Source: Tenacibaculum pacificus (GTDB lineage: Bacteria; Bacteroidota; Bacteroidia; Flavobacteriales; Flavobacteriaceae). Taken from it: DNA of 64,000 nucleotides. A program made the position numbers and the translations under genes. Under the pieces are notes generated by a model. That model did not search any database. It had not been told where the DNA came from and saw nothing but the letters and a program-made list of their open reading frames with translations. This document shows positions 42,575 through 51,153 of the stretch, piece after piece (positions within the stretch are counted from its first letter, which is position 1; each line of letters opens with the position of its first letter). The stretch is taken from the NCBI RefSeq assembly GCF_027941775.1, contig NZ_CP115917.1, positions 1,811,001-1,875,000 on the forward strand. Direction: 5' to 3'.

Positions 42575-44617
42575 TTATTTTTTGTTTGTTATTCTATCAA
42601 ATAGTGAATTACTATCACTCTCTAAATTTTCTTCTTTGGTTGCAAATGCTGCTCTTTTGGCGTTAAACTCTGTATTATTAGCCACCCAATTGTTTTGTTC
42701 ATCAATTAAAGCTTCTCTGCTAATACCTGTGCGCTCAACTATTTCTAAATAAGCATTCCAATCATGTGCTTTTACTTTTGCCCTTACCTCAATATCTTTT
42801 AACATTTTTTTATGTTCTCCTGGTTGTTTTAAAACATTTACCTCTATGTGTTTACGTTTCTTTTCAGCATAAGCAACAAAAACCTTTTCATTATTTTCAT
42901 TTAAGCGATATAATGAAACATAGCTATCTAAATATTCAGGATCATAACTAACAATTAAATCCTGCTGTACATATTTCAATTGAAAATCAATATCCACATT
43001 ATCATCAGCATCATATACCTCAAATAAGTAATCAGTTCCAGCTACTGTTAAAGGCATACCGTGTGCGTAATATCTTTTAGGTTTTGTTTCATTTATCCAA
43101 AACATTGAAACTCTATCTAAAGTGTCTACTTTTTGAGTAAGCTTGCTTTCAGTATTAAAAAACTCGTTACGTGTTTTTGTTGTTTTCTTAGAGCGTGGTT
43201 TATTATTCCATTCAGCAACCATTAATTCCCAGTGTTTCTGTAACTCTTCAAAAGTTGGTAATGCTCCTTTATTTTCGTGAACAAAATCTAAATTAGCTTT
43301 AGACCTACTTTGTTTAGATTTGATAGACTGCCCATCAGAAAACCATCGTTTCATAATCACTTGTTGTTGTAATCTGTTAAACATTTGCTCTATAGGTGCA
43401 CCTGTTTTTCTACCTACTTTATGGTGATAATGATTACCTCCTTTAGCTATTACCTTACTATACAACTCTTGCATTCGTTTAGATTTATGAGCAGATTGTG
43501 CATCATAAGTAAATAAATGTGGTTTTGCTCCTGCTTCATCAACAGCCATACGTAATGTTATAAAGTGATCAACATGGTTTTCCGTCATACTAAAACTGTA
43601 ACCTATAATCTTTTCACTATACACATCTACACAGACATTAATTTTACAAACAGCTGCCATTTTTGATGTTGTATCCCAATAATGTACTGCATCTAACTTA
43701 GTACCATCAATTGCCCAATGTGCATTTGGAAATAACCTATCTTTATCTTTACTTAAAGTATGTGCGTATTTTTTATTATAAGCTTCAGTTCCTTCACTTG
43801 CCAATGTCCAAATTCTAACATTTTCTGGCTTTGTTAAATAATTATGAATAGCGCCTTCGGATAAATAAGACCATCCTTTTTCTAAACGAGCTTCATTGTA
43901 AATTTCCTTTAACTCGTAGTAAGAATAATTTATTGGCAAACACTTATATGCCATTAACCAGTCGGCAATTTCATCAGTAATAACCTTAGAGTGGTTATTA
44001 CAATAATTATCGTGAATTAAGCCTTCTAATCCTTTTTTTGGATAACGCTTATTTACTTTATTTAAAATACATGCTTCATATTTAGCTCGTAAAGCTCTTG
44101 GATTGGTTGGAACATCAAAAGGATATCGCTTTCTAATATCTTTATCTAAGTTTTGTATTGATTTTGCTAATCTGGTCCATAATTCTCCTTTATTTATTTT
44201 AGGATTTACGGTTGTTACTTTTTCATGAACTATTTTAATTGCATTAAATACAATTGCATTTGCCGTATATTCATTAACGGCACTATCATTTACTTCTGAT
44301 AAAAAACGACCATCTTCTAACTCATAATTCGCAAAAAAAGCTGAAGCATTTACATCATGTTTTAAATAAGGAGCAAAAGCAATATTTTTACTTTCTTCAT
44401 ATGGGTCAATACCTAAATCATGTTCAATAACATTACGGAATCGCTGTGGTAAACTCTCATAGATATATAAAGCATAATTTCCTAAACCTCTTGCTGAACG
44501 TGCTTTTTTTACTTTACCTTCACTATTTAGATTCTGTAAATATGATGAAGACACTACTCCAAGCTCATTAAGCCAAGAACCACGTACACATAAAGTATTT
44601 CCATAATATTCGAACAT
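42575..44617 (-). CDS. MuA-like DDE transposase (680 aa)
   Basis: The catalytic core contains Asp near residue 305 in 'NAHWAIDGTKLDAVHYWD', Asp near 370 in 'HLFTYDAQSAHKS', and Glu near 406 in 'GAPIEQMFNRLQQQ', a rve-type DDE triad. N-terminal region is helical and DNA-binding in character ('WLNELGVVSSSYLQNLNSEGKVKKA'). The C-terminal 'VYDADDNVDIDFQLKYVQQDLIVSYDP' fits the Mu-transposase beta-barrel domain. Length close to MuA (663 aa). Drives integration and replicative transposition. Confidence 0.92.
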   Translation of the reverse strand: MFEYYGNTLCVRGSWLNELGVVSSSYLQNLNSEGKVKKARSARGLGNYALYIYESLPQRFRNVIEHDLGIDPYEESKNIAFAPYLKHDVNASAFFANYELEDGRFLSEVNDSAVNEYTANAIVFNAIKIVHEKVTTVNPKINKGELWTRLAKSIQNLDKDIRKRYPFDVPTNPRALRAKYEACILNKVNKRYPKKGLEGLIHDNYCNNHSKVITDEIADWLMAYKCLPINYSYYELKEIYNEARLEKGWSYLSEGAIHNYLTKPENVRIWTLASEGTEAYNKKYAHTLSKDKDRLFPNAHWAIDGTKLDAVHYWDTTSKMAAVCKINVCVDVYSEKIIGYSFSMTENHVDHFITLRMAVDEAGAKPHLFTYDAQSAHKSKRMQELYSKVIAKGGNHYHHKVGRKTGAPIEQMFNRLQQQVIMKRWFSDGQSIKSKQSRSKANLDFVHENKGALPTFEELQKHWELMVAEWNNKPRSKKTTKTRNEFFNTESKLTQKVDTLDRVSMFWINETKPKRYYAHGMPLTVAGTDYLFEVYDADDNVDIDFQLKYVQQDLIVSYDPEYLDSYVSLYRLNENNEKVFVAYAEKKRKHIEVNVLKQPGEHKKMLKDIEVRAKVKAHDWNAYLEIVERTGISREALIDEQNNWVANNTEFNAKRAAFATKEENLESDSNSLFDRITNKK

Positions 44618-44619
44618 AA

Positions 44620-44853
44620 TTATATATTTAAGTTTGCGGCTTTTTCTTCAAGTTGCCTTTTAGCATTCTCTTTTATAGTTTCGGCTTCTTTTTCCAATCT
44701 CTTATACTCTTTAATTAAAACATCAGGCATTGTACCAACACGGTCGCCACGTAAAGCCGCTTTTATATAACTTGTGGAATAATCATATCTTTTTGCTAAG
44801 ATGCCAAGTACATCCTGATTATAATTGATTCTTTTTTTTGTAGATTCGCTCAT
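44620..44853 (-). CDS. Small HTH early regulator (Ner-like position) (77 aa)
   Basis: The frame opens at 44892, but starting there would leave no promoter between it and the repressor; the Met at 44853 ('MSESTKKRINYNQDVLGILAKRYDYSTSYIKAAL') is preferred. 'VLGILAKRYDYSTSYIKAALRGDRVG' is an HTH-like pattern. First gene of the early leftward operon and opposite the repressor, the place of Mu Ner. Confidence 0.65.
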   Translation of the reverse strand: MSESTKKRINYNQDVLGILAKRYDYSTSYIKAALRGDRVGTMPDVLIKEYKRLEKEAETIKENAKRQLEEKAANLNI

Positions 44854-44949
44854 TGTCTTTTTTGTGATTTTGTACGTCACAAATATATTCACATTATTTG
44901 AATAAAAACAAGCAATTAGTTCACTTTTTTTGAATAAAAAACTAAAACA
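44854..44949. promoter_or_regulatory. Divergent early/repressor operator region
   Basis: 96 bp between the HTH gene and the repressor. It holds an imperfect palindrome TTTGTACGTCACAAA (44869-44883) and two direct copies of TTTGAATAAAAA (44897-44908, 44929-44940), 32 bp apart. These are candidate repressor and Ner sites. Confidence 0.6.
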
Positions 44950-45639
44950 ATGGATAAATCACTGATTCTAAATAACATAAAGAAACATTTAAACATAAGA
45001 TTTGATAAAGATTTTGCTAATTTCTTAGAGATAAAGCCTACTGCATTAGCTATGTGGCATAAAAGAAACACGTATGACATCGAATTAATATTCACTAAAT
45101 GTGATTTTTTAAATCCTGTATGGCTAATAACAGGACAAGGTCAAATGCTTCAAAAAGAAGTTGACACTTTTCAAGAACCTTCATCTGAATATCAGAACTT
45201 CATATCTAAAACAGATAGAGTTGAGAGTAATCAAATGATTCCACTTTATGATTTAGATGCTGTTGCAGGTGTAATACCCGTAATTCTTGATATGAATAAT
45301 CAAAAACCTATAGATCATATTTATATACCTAATGCACCTAAATGTGATGGAGCTATGTATGCAACTGGAGATAGTATGTACCCATTACTAAAAAGTGGAG
45401 ATATTTTAGCTTTTAAAACTATAACAGATTTTACTAATGATGTTTTTTTCGGAGAAATGTATATTTTATTTATAGAAGTAGCTGGAGATTTGTTTAGAAC
45501 AGTAAAATTTGTACACAAAGGAGAAGAAAAAAATCACTTTAAACTAGTCAGCCAAAATAAACATCATCAAGATAAAGATATTCACATATCTAAAATACGT
45601 GCTATGGCACAAGTAAAAGCATCTATAAGAATACATTAA
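44950..45639 (+). CDS. CI/LexA-like phage repressor with S24 domain (229 aa)
   Basis: N-terminal CI-type HTH ('DFANFLEIKPTALAMWHKRNTYDIELIFTKCDFLNPVWLITGQG'). The autoproteolysis domain has an Ala-Gly cut site (A106-G107 in 'DAVAGVIPV'), catalytic Ser142 in 'TGDSMYPLLKSGD', and Lys186 in 'RTVKFVHKG'. All parts are present, so induction by RecA-type co-protease is likely. Transcribed away from the transposition operon. Confidence 0.9.
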   Translation: MDKSLILNNIKKHLNIRFDKDFANFLEIKPTALAMWHKRNTYDIELIFTKCDFLNPVWLITGQGQMLQKEVDTFQEPSSEYQNFISKTDRVESNQMIPLYDLDAVAGVIPVILDMNNQKPIDHIYIPNAPKCDGAMYATGDSMYPLLKSGDILAFKTITDFTNDVFFGEMYILFIEVAGDLFRTVKFVHKGEEKNHFKLVSQNKHHQDKDIHISKIRAMAQVKASIRIH

Positions 45640-46215
45640 CTCAAAAAATATTAAAAGTACAAGTATAAAAGCGTTTACTTTAAGTATAAATACGTATAAA
45701 AAAACATAAAAACCTAACAAACAATAAGTTAAAAACAAATCTATTGTTTTTTTAATATCATAGCCCCATAAACTCACTACGTTTTTAATGTATTTAATAC
45801 CTTTTTTAAATACAGAACCAACTAAGTAAGTAATAATTTACGCCATTTTTGTGACACCTAACGTGACCCCTAATATGACTGCAAACCTTGTTTTAACCAT
45901 TTTACTAGCATCAGCATAAAGGTTAGCATTTAATACCTAAAAAAGCATTTAAACACCTATTTAAAAGGCACTAAATATCGTTTAAAGCCTTATTAATAGT
46001 AGCTTTAAGCTTCTTTTACGTAAAAATGGTAGATTATGTTTAAAAGAGGGTAGTTAAATAAAAATAGAATGGTAATTAAAATGTAGTAATCGGTAGTTAT
46101 TTGTACTTTTTAAACTTTTTAGCACAACCAATCAAACAGGCTAAAAACCTATTAAACAAAGGCTTTAAAGTCTTTTTTTAGTTTATTATTATTGTACTTT
46201 TTGTTTTATGGGGTG
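45640..46215. other. Non-coding right end of the prophage
   Basis: No convincing gene in 576 bp. It contains TTTAAA/TTTAAT motifs (45805, 45929, 45948, 45960, 45981), a short GTGACACCTAAC / GTGACCCCTAAT repeat near 45855-45880, and two inverted copies of the end element AAAAAGTACAA at 46101 and 46192. Confidence 0.65.
46101..46207 (-). repeat. Right-end transposase-binding-like repeats
   Basis: TTGTACTTTTTGTTTT at 46192-46207 and TTGTACTTTTTAAACT at 46101-46116 are inverted relative to the left-end pair at 13260-13297. They are 91 bp apart. Confidence 0.6.
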
Positions 46216-46267
46216 TATAAATTAGTTGTTCGAAATACGCAACAAACCATATACAAAAACGTTGTAA
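46216..46267 (+). repeat. attC site 14, right part
   Basis: Starts with the duplicated TATAA, then 'attagttg', right arm GCAACAAACCATATAC, and R' GTTGTAA at 46261-46267. Confidence 0.85.
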
Positions 46268-46625
46268 TTAATGGCGGAATTTCAGCCAGAAATTCCTAAT
46301 TAGTGATTTATCTTTTCTAGAAATTAATATTGAATAATATTACGCTGGAAAAATTGAAAATGACTTCTACTCTATTTTTAGAAAATAAATCCTAAAAAAG
46401 AGAAAAAATAGAATTAAACTCTGAAAAATGAAGCGTGAATAAATCGGTGAAAATTAATTAAAGTGGAGTTTTAAGCGGAAACGTGAAAAAAGAAAGAAGT
46501 TAACGCTGAAAATAAAGCGTGAATTAATTAAGACGGAGTTTTAAGCAGAAACGTAAAAAAGAAAGAGAAATAAAACGGAAAAATTGAAAATTAAAAAATG
46601 AGAAATATAGTTAGAAAATCACTAA
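46268..46625 (+). repeat. Gene-less cassette, family B
   Basis: Begins with the stem-loop GGAATTTC-AGCCA-GAAATTCC (46276-46296) framed by TAATTA on both sides. The body has two copies of the 'aagttaacgctgaaaataaagcgtg' repeat. Near identical to the cassette at 4929. No gene. Confidence 0.8.
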
Positions 46626-46758
46626 TTACAACAACATATATAATTTATTGCTAGTGCTAACCTACTTACGAAAATCCTTAGGGGATTTTCTATTCCGTTT
46701 TTATTTAATATATTTAGAACTTGAAACACGCAACAAACCATATATAAAACCGTTGTAC
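46626..46758 (+). repeat. attC site 15
   Basis: R'' TTACAAC (extended TAATTACAAC) ending 46632 and R' GTTGTAC at 46752-46758. Standard core. Confidence 0.87.
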
Positions 46759-46773
46759 GCCATAGAAGACAAA

Positions 46774-47373
46774 ATGCAGGAACATAATTTTTACATAGAG
46801 TATAAAATAGGAGATGCGAATCGGAATGAAAAATTGGAAACTCTTTTTCTGAAACTAAAAGAAGAAAAAGAAAAATACTTTGAAACAGGAACTGAACCTT
46901 CAAGCGAAATTAAAGACTGGATTGAATATTTAGACTCTGACGCGGAAAAATGGTTCAATAATATCGAACTTAAACCGAATTCGGAACAGCGTAAAGTTTA
47001 TGACGAGCTCTGGAAATTAACAAAACCTGAAATAAGATTAAAACATCCAATGTTTAACACAGCAGACAACTGGAGTTTAGATTCAATGATTTATGTGATT
47101 TTTCAAGGAGATTACGAATTGATAAAAATTGAAAAATCAGATGACAAAGGAACTTTATATTACAATCCTGGAGGAATGCCTTTTGGAGGAACTGAATCGC
47201 TTGTTCAACTGATAGAATCTTTTGGAAATACTGTCACTTATGACTCGTGGCACGAAGGACCGCATAAAAGAGCTGAAATTGGTTGGGATTTTGAACTTGC
47301 CAAAAAATTAGTTGAACAAGGAAAAGGAATTGAACAGCCGAATGAAAAAGAATGGTGGGAATTTTGGAAATAA
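46774..47373 (+). CDS. Cassette protein of unknown function (199 aa)
   Basis: Only gene of cassette 15. The frame is open back through attC site 15 to 46648, but those codons translate the site; ATG 46774 is the likely start. Acidic and aromatic-rich, with 'WIEYLDSDAEKWFNNI', 'YNPGGMPFGGTESLVQLIESFG' and a C-terminal 'EKEWWEFWK'. The 'Y.p.G.PfGG...lv.li..fg..v' part looks like a compact alpha/beta fold. No family assigned. Confidence 0.7.
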   Translation: MQEHNFYIEYKIGDANRNEKLETLFLKLKEEKEKYFETGTEPSSEIKDWIEYLDSDAEKWFNNIELKPNSEQRKVYDELWKLTKPEIRLKHPMFNTADNWSLDSMIYVIFQGDYELIKIEKSDDKGTLYYNPGGMPFGGTESLVQLIESFGNTVTYDSWHEGPHKRAEIGWDFELAKKLVEQGKGIEQPNEKEWWEFWK

Positions 47374-47381
47374 ACTACGGC

Positions 47382-47514
47382 GTACAACATTGTATAACCG
47401 CAATTACGGCGGATTCGACTACGTCCGAATCCACTCGGAATTGCTAACGTCAGTACTTAACCGAAAATTAGTAAATTTAAACCCGTAACTGACGGTTATA
47501 CTAGACCGTTACCA
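47382..47514 (+). repeat. attC site 16, divergent type
   Basis: R'' GTACAAC (extended GGCGTACAAC, perfect for cassette 15 start) and R' GTTACCA at 47508-47514. The core is unlike the others: arms GTATAACCG and CGGTTATAC, and a GC-richer middle with GGATTCG/CGAATCC. Probably brought in from another array. Confidence 0.78.
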
Positions 47515-47519
47515 CACAT

Positions 47520-48053
47520 TTGAAAAAACCAATTGAAATAGAATTAACATTTGTAAGAAAAGATTTTGAAGAGGTCTATTTCAATGGAAATCAAGCGAAC
47601 TATTTCAAAAGTCAGACCACGAAAAAACCATTTCAAAATATTTTGATTTCTGGACTTATATTTTCTCTCTTATTATATAATACTATAACAGAAAATTCTG
47701 GACATATTTTAACTATTGTTCTTGGAATCTTTTTTGTTTATAATATAACTCTGTTTTTGATTAAAGCTTATGAAATATTTAAAAGAAGAAGTAAAGTAAA
47801 AAAATATTTAGATGATGTAGAAAAAATTAAGAGTCATAAATTAATATTAACTGATACTTCGTTCGAAATAATACAAGAACACGAAAAGACAATTGAAAAG
47901 TGGACTGACTTTAAATCTAGCGAAAGTAATGACTTGTTTATCTATCTATTATCTGAAAAAGAAAATTATCTAATTCCGAGTAAGTCAATGACTGAACAGG
48001 AATATATTGAGCTGACTAATATTGTGACTGAAAAGATAAAAGCAGAAATATGA
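47520..48053 (+). CDS. YcxB-like membrane protein (177 aa)
   Basis: First gene of cassette 16. TTG start at 47520, just after R'. Two membrane segments (about residues 41-55 'NILISGLIFSLLLY' and 63-82 'ILTIVLGIFFVYNITLFLIK'), then a PH-like cytoplasmic domain 'HKLILTDTSFEIIQEHEKTIEKWTDFKSSESNDLFIYLL', as in YcxB-like proteins. Overlaps the next gene by four bases. Confidence 0.72.
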   Translation: MKKPIEIELTFVRKDFEEVYFNGNQANYFKSQTTKKPFQNILISGLIFSLLLYNTITENSGHILTIVLGIFFVYNITLFLIKAYEIFKRRSKVKKYLDDVEKIKSHKLILTDTSFEIIQEHEKTIEKWTDFKSSESNDLFIYLLSEKENYLIPSKSMTEQEYIELTNIVTEKIKAEI

Positions 48054-48361
48054 CAAAGAATATAATACTGAACATATTGTTATTTTCTGCCCTAGCCATT
48101 CTACTTGTTGTATTACAAGTCTTTATTTTTTGGTTTATGTATGGCGAAGGAGCTGAATCTGGGAGAATAGCGGATTTATGGTATGTTAGCTTAATTTTAG
48201 AATATTTACCTTTATTTATCATTTTAAGTATTATATCGTTTAAGACATTCAAACGTTATAAAGACAAAGAATTTGAGAAAGTAAAAGCGAACTTAATTTC
48301 AGTTTTGATATTAACAGTTTTATATTTATTTAGGTATGAAATTATCAACTTAATCGGATAA
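48050..48361 (+). CDS. Small membrane protein (103 aa)
   Basis: Second gene of cassette 16. Three hydrophobic segments: about residues 4-25 ('IILNILLFSALAILLVVLQVFIFW'), 48-65 ('SLILEYLPLFIILSIISF') and 83-98 ('LISVLILTVLYLFRY'). Coupled to the YcxB-like gene by an ATGA overlap, so they may form a complex. Unknown function. Confidence 0.68.
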   Translation: MTKNIILNILLFSALAILLVVLQVFIFWFMYGEGAESGRIADLWYVSLILEYLPLFIILSIISFKTFKRYKDKEFEKVKANLISVLILTVLYLFRYEIINLIG

Positions 48362-48369
48362 AAAACGTG

Positions 48370-48502
48370 TGGTAACACCGTATATAATTTATTGCTAGTT
48401 CTAGCCTACTTACGAAAATCCTTAGGGGATTTTCTATTCCGCTTTTATTTACTAAATTAGTTGCTCGAAAAACGCAACAAATAATATACAAAAACGTTGG
48501 CA
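48370..48502 (+). repeat. attC site 17
   Basis: R'' TGGTAAC (extended GTGTGGTAAC, perfect complement of the start GTTACCACAC) and R' GTTGGCA at 48496-48502. Core of the common type. Confidence 0.87.
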
Positions 48503-48530
48503 ACAAGCTAAAAAAACATCCGTATTCAAA

Positions 48531-49124
48531 ATGAAATTGATTTTTATAATATTATTTTTTCTACTAAACAGTTGTGCTGTGAAAGCCCAAAATGACACAA
48601 TCAATAGAAAATATAAAGACACAAAGGAACTTAATGCTCAAATTGAAAAAGATAAAATTGAATCTATAATTTATGTCGACAGCACTTTTGGATACAAAGT
48701 TGAAATTCCTGAATGGTTAACTCTCAGAGAAACTGGGAATGACAAAATTTTAGGTGGAACTTTTCCCGAAATTGAGCGAATTGAAAATGCATTAATGATT
48801 CAAGGATTTGAAAAATCAAAATTTAAATCTTTTGAGCATTTTAAAGAAACGTATATTACAGGCAATGTATTCGGAAAAAAAACTTTATTTAGTGAAAACC
48901 ATATTTGGTATGGAAAAAGTAGTCAAGAATTTAAAGAAATAGAAAAAGGAATAAGTTGGAGAGTTTTTACTTTTTTTCAAAATAAGATTTATCACAATAA
49001 TTTTGTTTTGATAGAAACTAATAAAGCTTTCCTTTGGATTCAATTTGTTGCGACACCAGAAACGTACGAACTGAATTTACCAAAGTTTACGGAATTTGTT
49101 TCTGGAATTGAATTTGTGGAATAA
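48531..49124 (+). CDS. Exported protein, probable lipoprotein (197 aa)
   Basis: Only gene of cassette 17. 'MKLIFIILFFLLNSCAVKAQ' is a signal sequence; Cys15 gives a possible lipobox (L-N-S-C), and A-K-A-Q an alternative signal peptidase I site. The mature part has 'VDSTFGYKVEIPEWLTLRETG' and 'WIQFVATPETYELNLPKFTEFVSGIEF', a beta-rich fold like PsbP/DUF1795-type secreted domains. No firm family. Confidence 0.7.
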   Translation: MKLIFIILFFLLNSCAVKAQNDTINRKYKDTKELNAQIEKDKIESIIYVDSTFGYKVEIPEWLTLRETGNDKILGGTFPEIERIENALMIQGFEKSKFKSFEHFKETYITGNVFGKKTLFSENHIWYGKSSQEFKEIEKGISWRVFTFFQNKIYHNNFVLIETNKAFLWIQFVATPETYELNLPKFTEFVSGIEFVE

Positions 49125-49132
49125 AGCCAGAT

Positions 49133-49266
49133 TGCCAACACCGTATATAATTTATTGCTGGCTTCTCGCTCACTTACGAAAGTCCTCGCGGACTTTCTTG
49201 GTCGGTAATTATTTACTAAATTAGTTGCTTAAACCACGCAACAAACCATATACAAACACGTTGGCA
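49133..49266 (+). repeat. attC site 18
   Basis: R'' TGCCAAC ending 49139 and R' GTTGGCA at 49260-49266. Central hairpin GAAAGTCC-TCGC-GGACTTTC. Confidence 0.87.
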
Positions 49267-49283
49267 ACAAGCAAAAAACATCG

Positions 49284-50276
49284 ATGAAAAAAATATTATT
49301 TGGAATAATTACATTATTAGCTATTTCTTGCAATGAAAAAAAAGAAACAAAATTTTCTTTAAATGGGGCAACAAACGGAATTGAAAACGGAACGACTCTT
49401 TATTTAAATATTGAGAATAAAATAATTGACTCAACAAAGGTTGAGAATAATACTTTTGCATTTAACTCTAAATTACCTAGCTCACCATTACAAATAATAA
49501 TAAGAAAAAAGGACTTTTCTCAATTTAGGTATTTATGGGCAGAGAATAATCCAATGACTTTTGACGCAACTAAAACGGATTTTAAAAATGCTAAAATAAC
49601 TGGTTCTGAATCAGAAAATTTAAATTTCAGTCTTAATCAAAAAACTGACACTTTGCCCAGAAGTGAAAGACAAAAATTAGAAATCGAATTTGTCAAAAAC
49701 AATCCAAATAGTATTATAAGTGCTTCAATGCTTTCTTTCTATTCCACAACTTGGGGAAAAGAAAAAACCAAAGAACTTTATGAACAACTCTCGTCAGAAA
49801 ATAAAAATTCAAAATTCGGAAAGGAAATCACAAAATATATTGAACTAAATAAAGAACCAAAAATAGGAGAAAAGTTTGCAGACTTTGAATCGGAAGACCA
49901 AAATGGAAAATTAATAAAATTGTCTGAATTAAAAGGAAAGGCTCTTCTTCTTGAATTTTGGGCGTCTTGGTGTGGTGGTTGTCGCCAAGAGAACCCTAAT
50001 CTTGTAAAAACCTACGAAAAATTTAATCCAAAAGGTTTTGAAATATTAGCAGTTTCATTAGACGAGGATAAAGAAAGTTGGTTAAAAGCAATTGAGAAAG
50101 ATGGTTTAAATTGGGAACACGTAAGTGATTTAAAAGGTCAAAGAAACGAAGCTTTACTGATTTATGGAATTAACGGAGTACCTGACAACTTTTTAATTGC
50201 CGAAAACGGAGAGATAATTGGAAGAAATTTAAGAGGAGACGAATTGAATGCAAAGCTAAAAGAAATATTAGAATAA
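49284..50276 (+). CDS. TlpA/ResA-like thioredoxin lipoprotein with DUF4369-like N-terminal domain (330 aa)
   Basis: Only gene of cassette 18. Lipoprotein signal 'MKKILFGIITLLAISC' (Cys16). Residues about 20-115 resemble the DUF4369 beta domain common in Bacteroidetes. The C-terminal domain (about 190-330) is a thioredoxin: 'FADFESEDQNGKLIKLSELKGKALLLEFWASWCGGCRQENP' with Cys230-Gly-Gly-Cys233, and cis-Pro in 'GVPDNFLI'. Probably an envelope thiol-disulfide reductase. CGGC is a variant of the usual CxPC. Confidence 0.85.
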   Translation: MKKILFGIITLLAISCNEKKETKFSLNGATNGIENGTTLYLNIENKIIDSTKVENNTFAFNSKLPSSPLQIIIRKKDFSQFRYLWAENNPMTFDATKTDFKNAKITGSESENLNFSLNQKTDTLPRSERQKLEIEFVKNNPNSIISASMLSFYSTTWGKEKTKELYEQLSSENKNSKFGKEITKYIELNKEPKIGEKFADFESEDQNGKLIKLSELKGKALLLEFWASWCGGCRQENPNLVKTYEKFNPKGFEILAVSLDEDKESWLKAIEKDGLNWEHVSDLKGQRNEALLIYGINGVPDNFLIAENGEIIGRNLRGDELNAKLKEILE

Positions 50277-50284
50277 TGCCAGAT

Positions 50285-50415
50285 TGCCAACACAATATAT
50301 AAAAAATGCTTAGTTTAGTCTTAAAACAAAAGTCAGTGCCGTTTTGATACATCTGATTTTCCTGCAGAAAATCCTCGCACACAAAACAGCACTTTTCATA
50401 TACAAACCGTTAGCT
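50285..50415 (+). repeat. attC site 19, divergent type
   Basis: R'' TGCCAAC ending 50291 and R' GTTAGCT at 50409-50415. Arms CAATATATAAAAA / TTTTCATATAC and GTGCCGTTTTG / CAAAACAGCAC, with a TTTTCCTGCAGAAAA hairpin. Differs from neighbours in the core. Confidence 0.75.
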
Positions 50416-50431
50416 TTAATATGCTAAAAAA

Positions 50432-51013
50432 ATGAAACTAAGACAAAAAAGAGGAGAAAAAATTAAAGAGTTTGAATTAATAAATAATGAATTATTCATC
50501 AAAGAAAAAAGTCTTTTAAACTCAAAAGAATGGTCTGTCAATATTGAGAATATTGCTCATCACAAAACAATTGAAACTTACTCTAAAAAAGGAGTTAATA
50601 TTATTGGAATGGTATTTATTCTCATTCCAATTTTATCATGGATTGGATTATATATTGAAGGAAACCCTAATGGAGAAAAAGACGGAATTATTTGGGCTGG
50701 AATTTTCATGCTCATTATAGGAATTATTACTTTAAAAGCTCCAATGAATAATACTTTGACTATTAATACAACTCATGGGAATTTAATTTTTTATTTAGAC
50801 TATCCATCAAAAAAAGAGGTTGAAGAATTTTCTTCAATTTTAATTGAAAAGTCTAAAAAGGTTTTAGTTGAAAAATATTCTAGAGTAGATTTTGATATTC
50901 CTGAAGAAACTTTTATAGAACAAATAAATTGGTTACTGAATAATAACTTAATTGACATCAACTTATATAATGAAAAGAAAAATGAATACAAAATAAATAG
51001 ATTAATCAAGTAA
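50432..51013 (+). CDS. Membrane protein with two helices (193 aa)
   Basis: Only gene of cassette 19. An N-terminal PH-like region ('EFELINNELFIKEKSLLNSKEWSVNIENIAH'), two membrane segments (about residues 56-75 'IIGMVFILIPILSWIGLYI' and 86-101 'IIWAGIFMLIIGIITL'), and a C-terminal part with 'ETFIEQINWLLNNNLIDINLYNEKKNEY', a SHOCT-like ending. Function unknown. Confidence 0.7.
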   Translation: MKLRQKRGEKIKEFELINNELFIKEKSLLNSKEWSVNIENIAHHKTIETYSKKGVNIIGMVFILIPILSWIGLYIEGNPNGEKDGIIWAGIFMLIIGIITLKAPMNNTLTINTTHGNLIFYLDYPSKKEVEEFSSILIEKSKKVLVEKYSRVDFDIPEETFIEQINWLLNNNLIDINLYNEKKNEYKINRLIK

Positions 51014-51020
51014 ATACTAA

Positions 51021-51153
51021 AGCTAACAACGTATATAATTTATTGCTACTACAAGCCTACTTACGAAAATCCTTAGGGGATTTTCTATTCCGCTTTTATT
51101 TACTAAATTAGTTGCTCGAAATACGCAACAAATAATATACAAAAACGTTGGGT
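51021..51153 (+). repeat. attC site 20
   Basis: R'' AGCTAAC (extended TAAAGCTAAC, perfect complement of GTTAGCTTTA) and R' GTTGGGT at 51147-51153. Confidence 0.87.

Larger units (their letters stand above)
13255..46215. mobile_element. Mu-like prophage
   Basis: About 32,961 bp flanked by TATAA on both sides (13250-13254 and 46216-46220), a 5-bp duplication as made by Mu-type transposition. Inside are an S24 repressor, MuA- and MuB-like proteins, Mu-type head genes (terminase, DUF935 portal, MuF, gp36, gp37, G), tail sheath, tape measure, baseplate and fibres. Ends carry AAAACAAAAAGTACAT elements in inverted orientation. The terminal bases (TC...TG) are not the usual TG...CA, so the exact ends are tentative by a few bases. 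Confidence 0.9.

Noticed and set aside
45544..45777. 77-codon minus-strand hydrophobic frame
   Set aside because: Overlaps the repressor's conserved C-terminus on the other strand and has no operon context.
45855..45925. Short plus-strand peptide frame around GTGACACCTAACGTGACCCC
   Set aside because: About 23 codons in the phage right end with an internal 12-bp repeat; nothing supports expression.
46648..46773. Upstream extension of the gene at 46774
   Set aside because: It would translate attC site 15.
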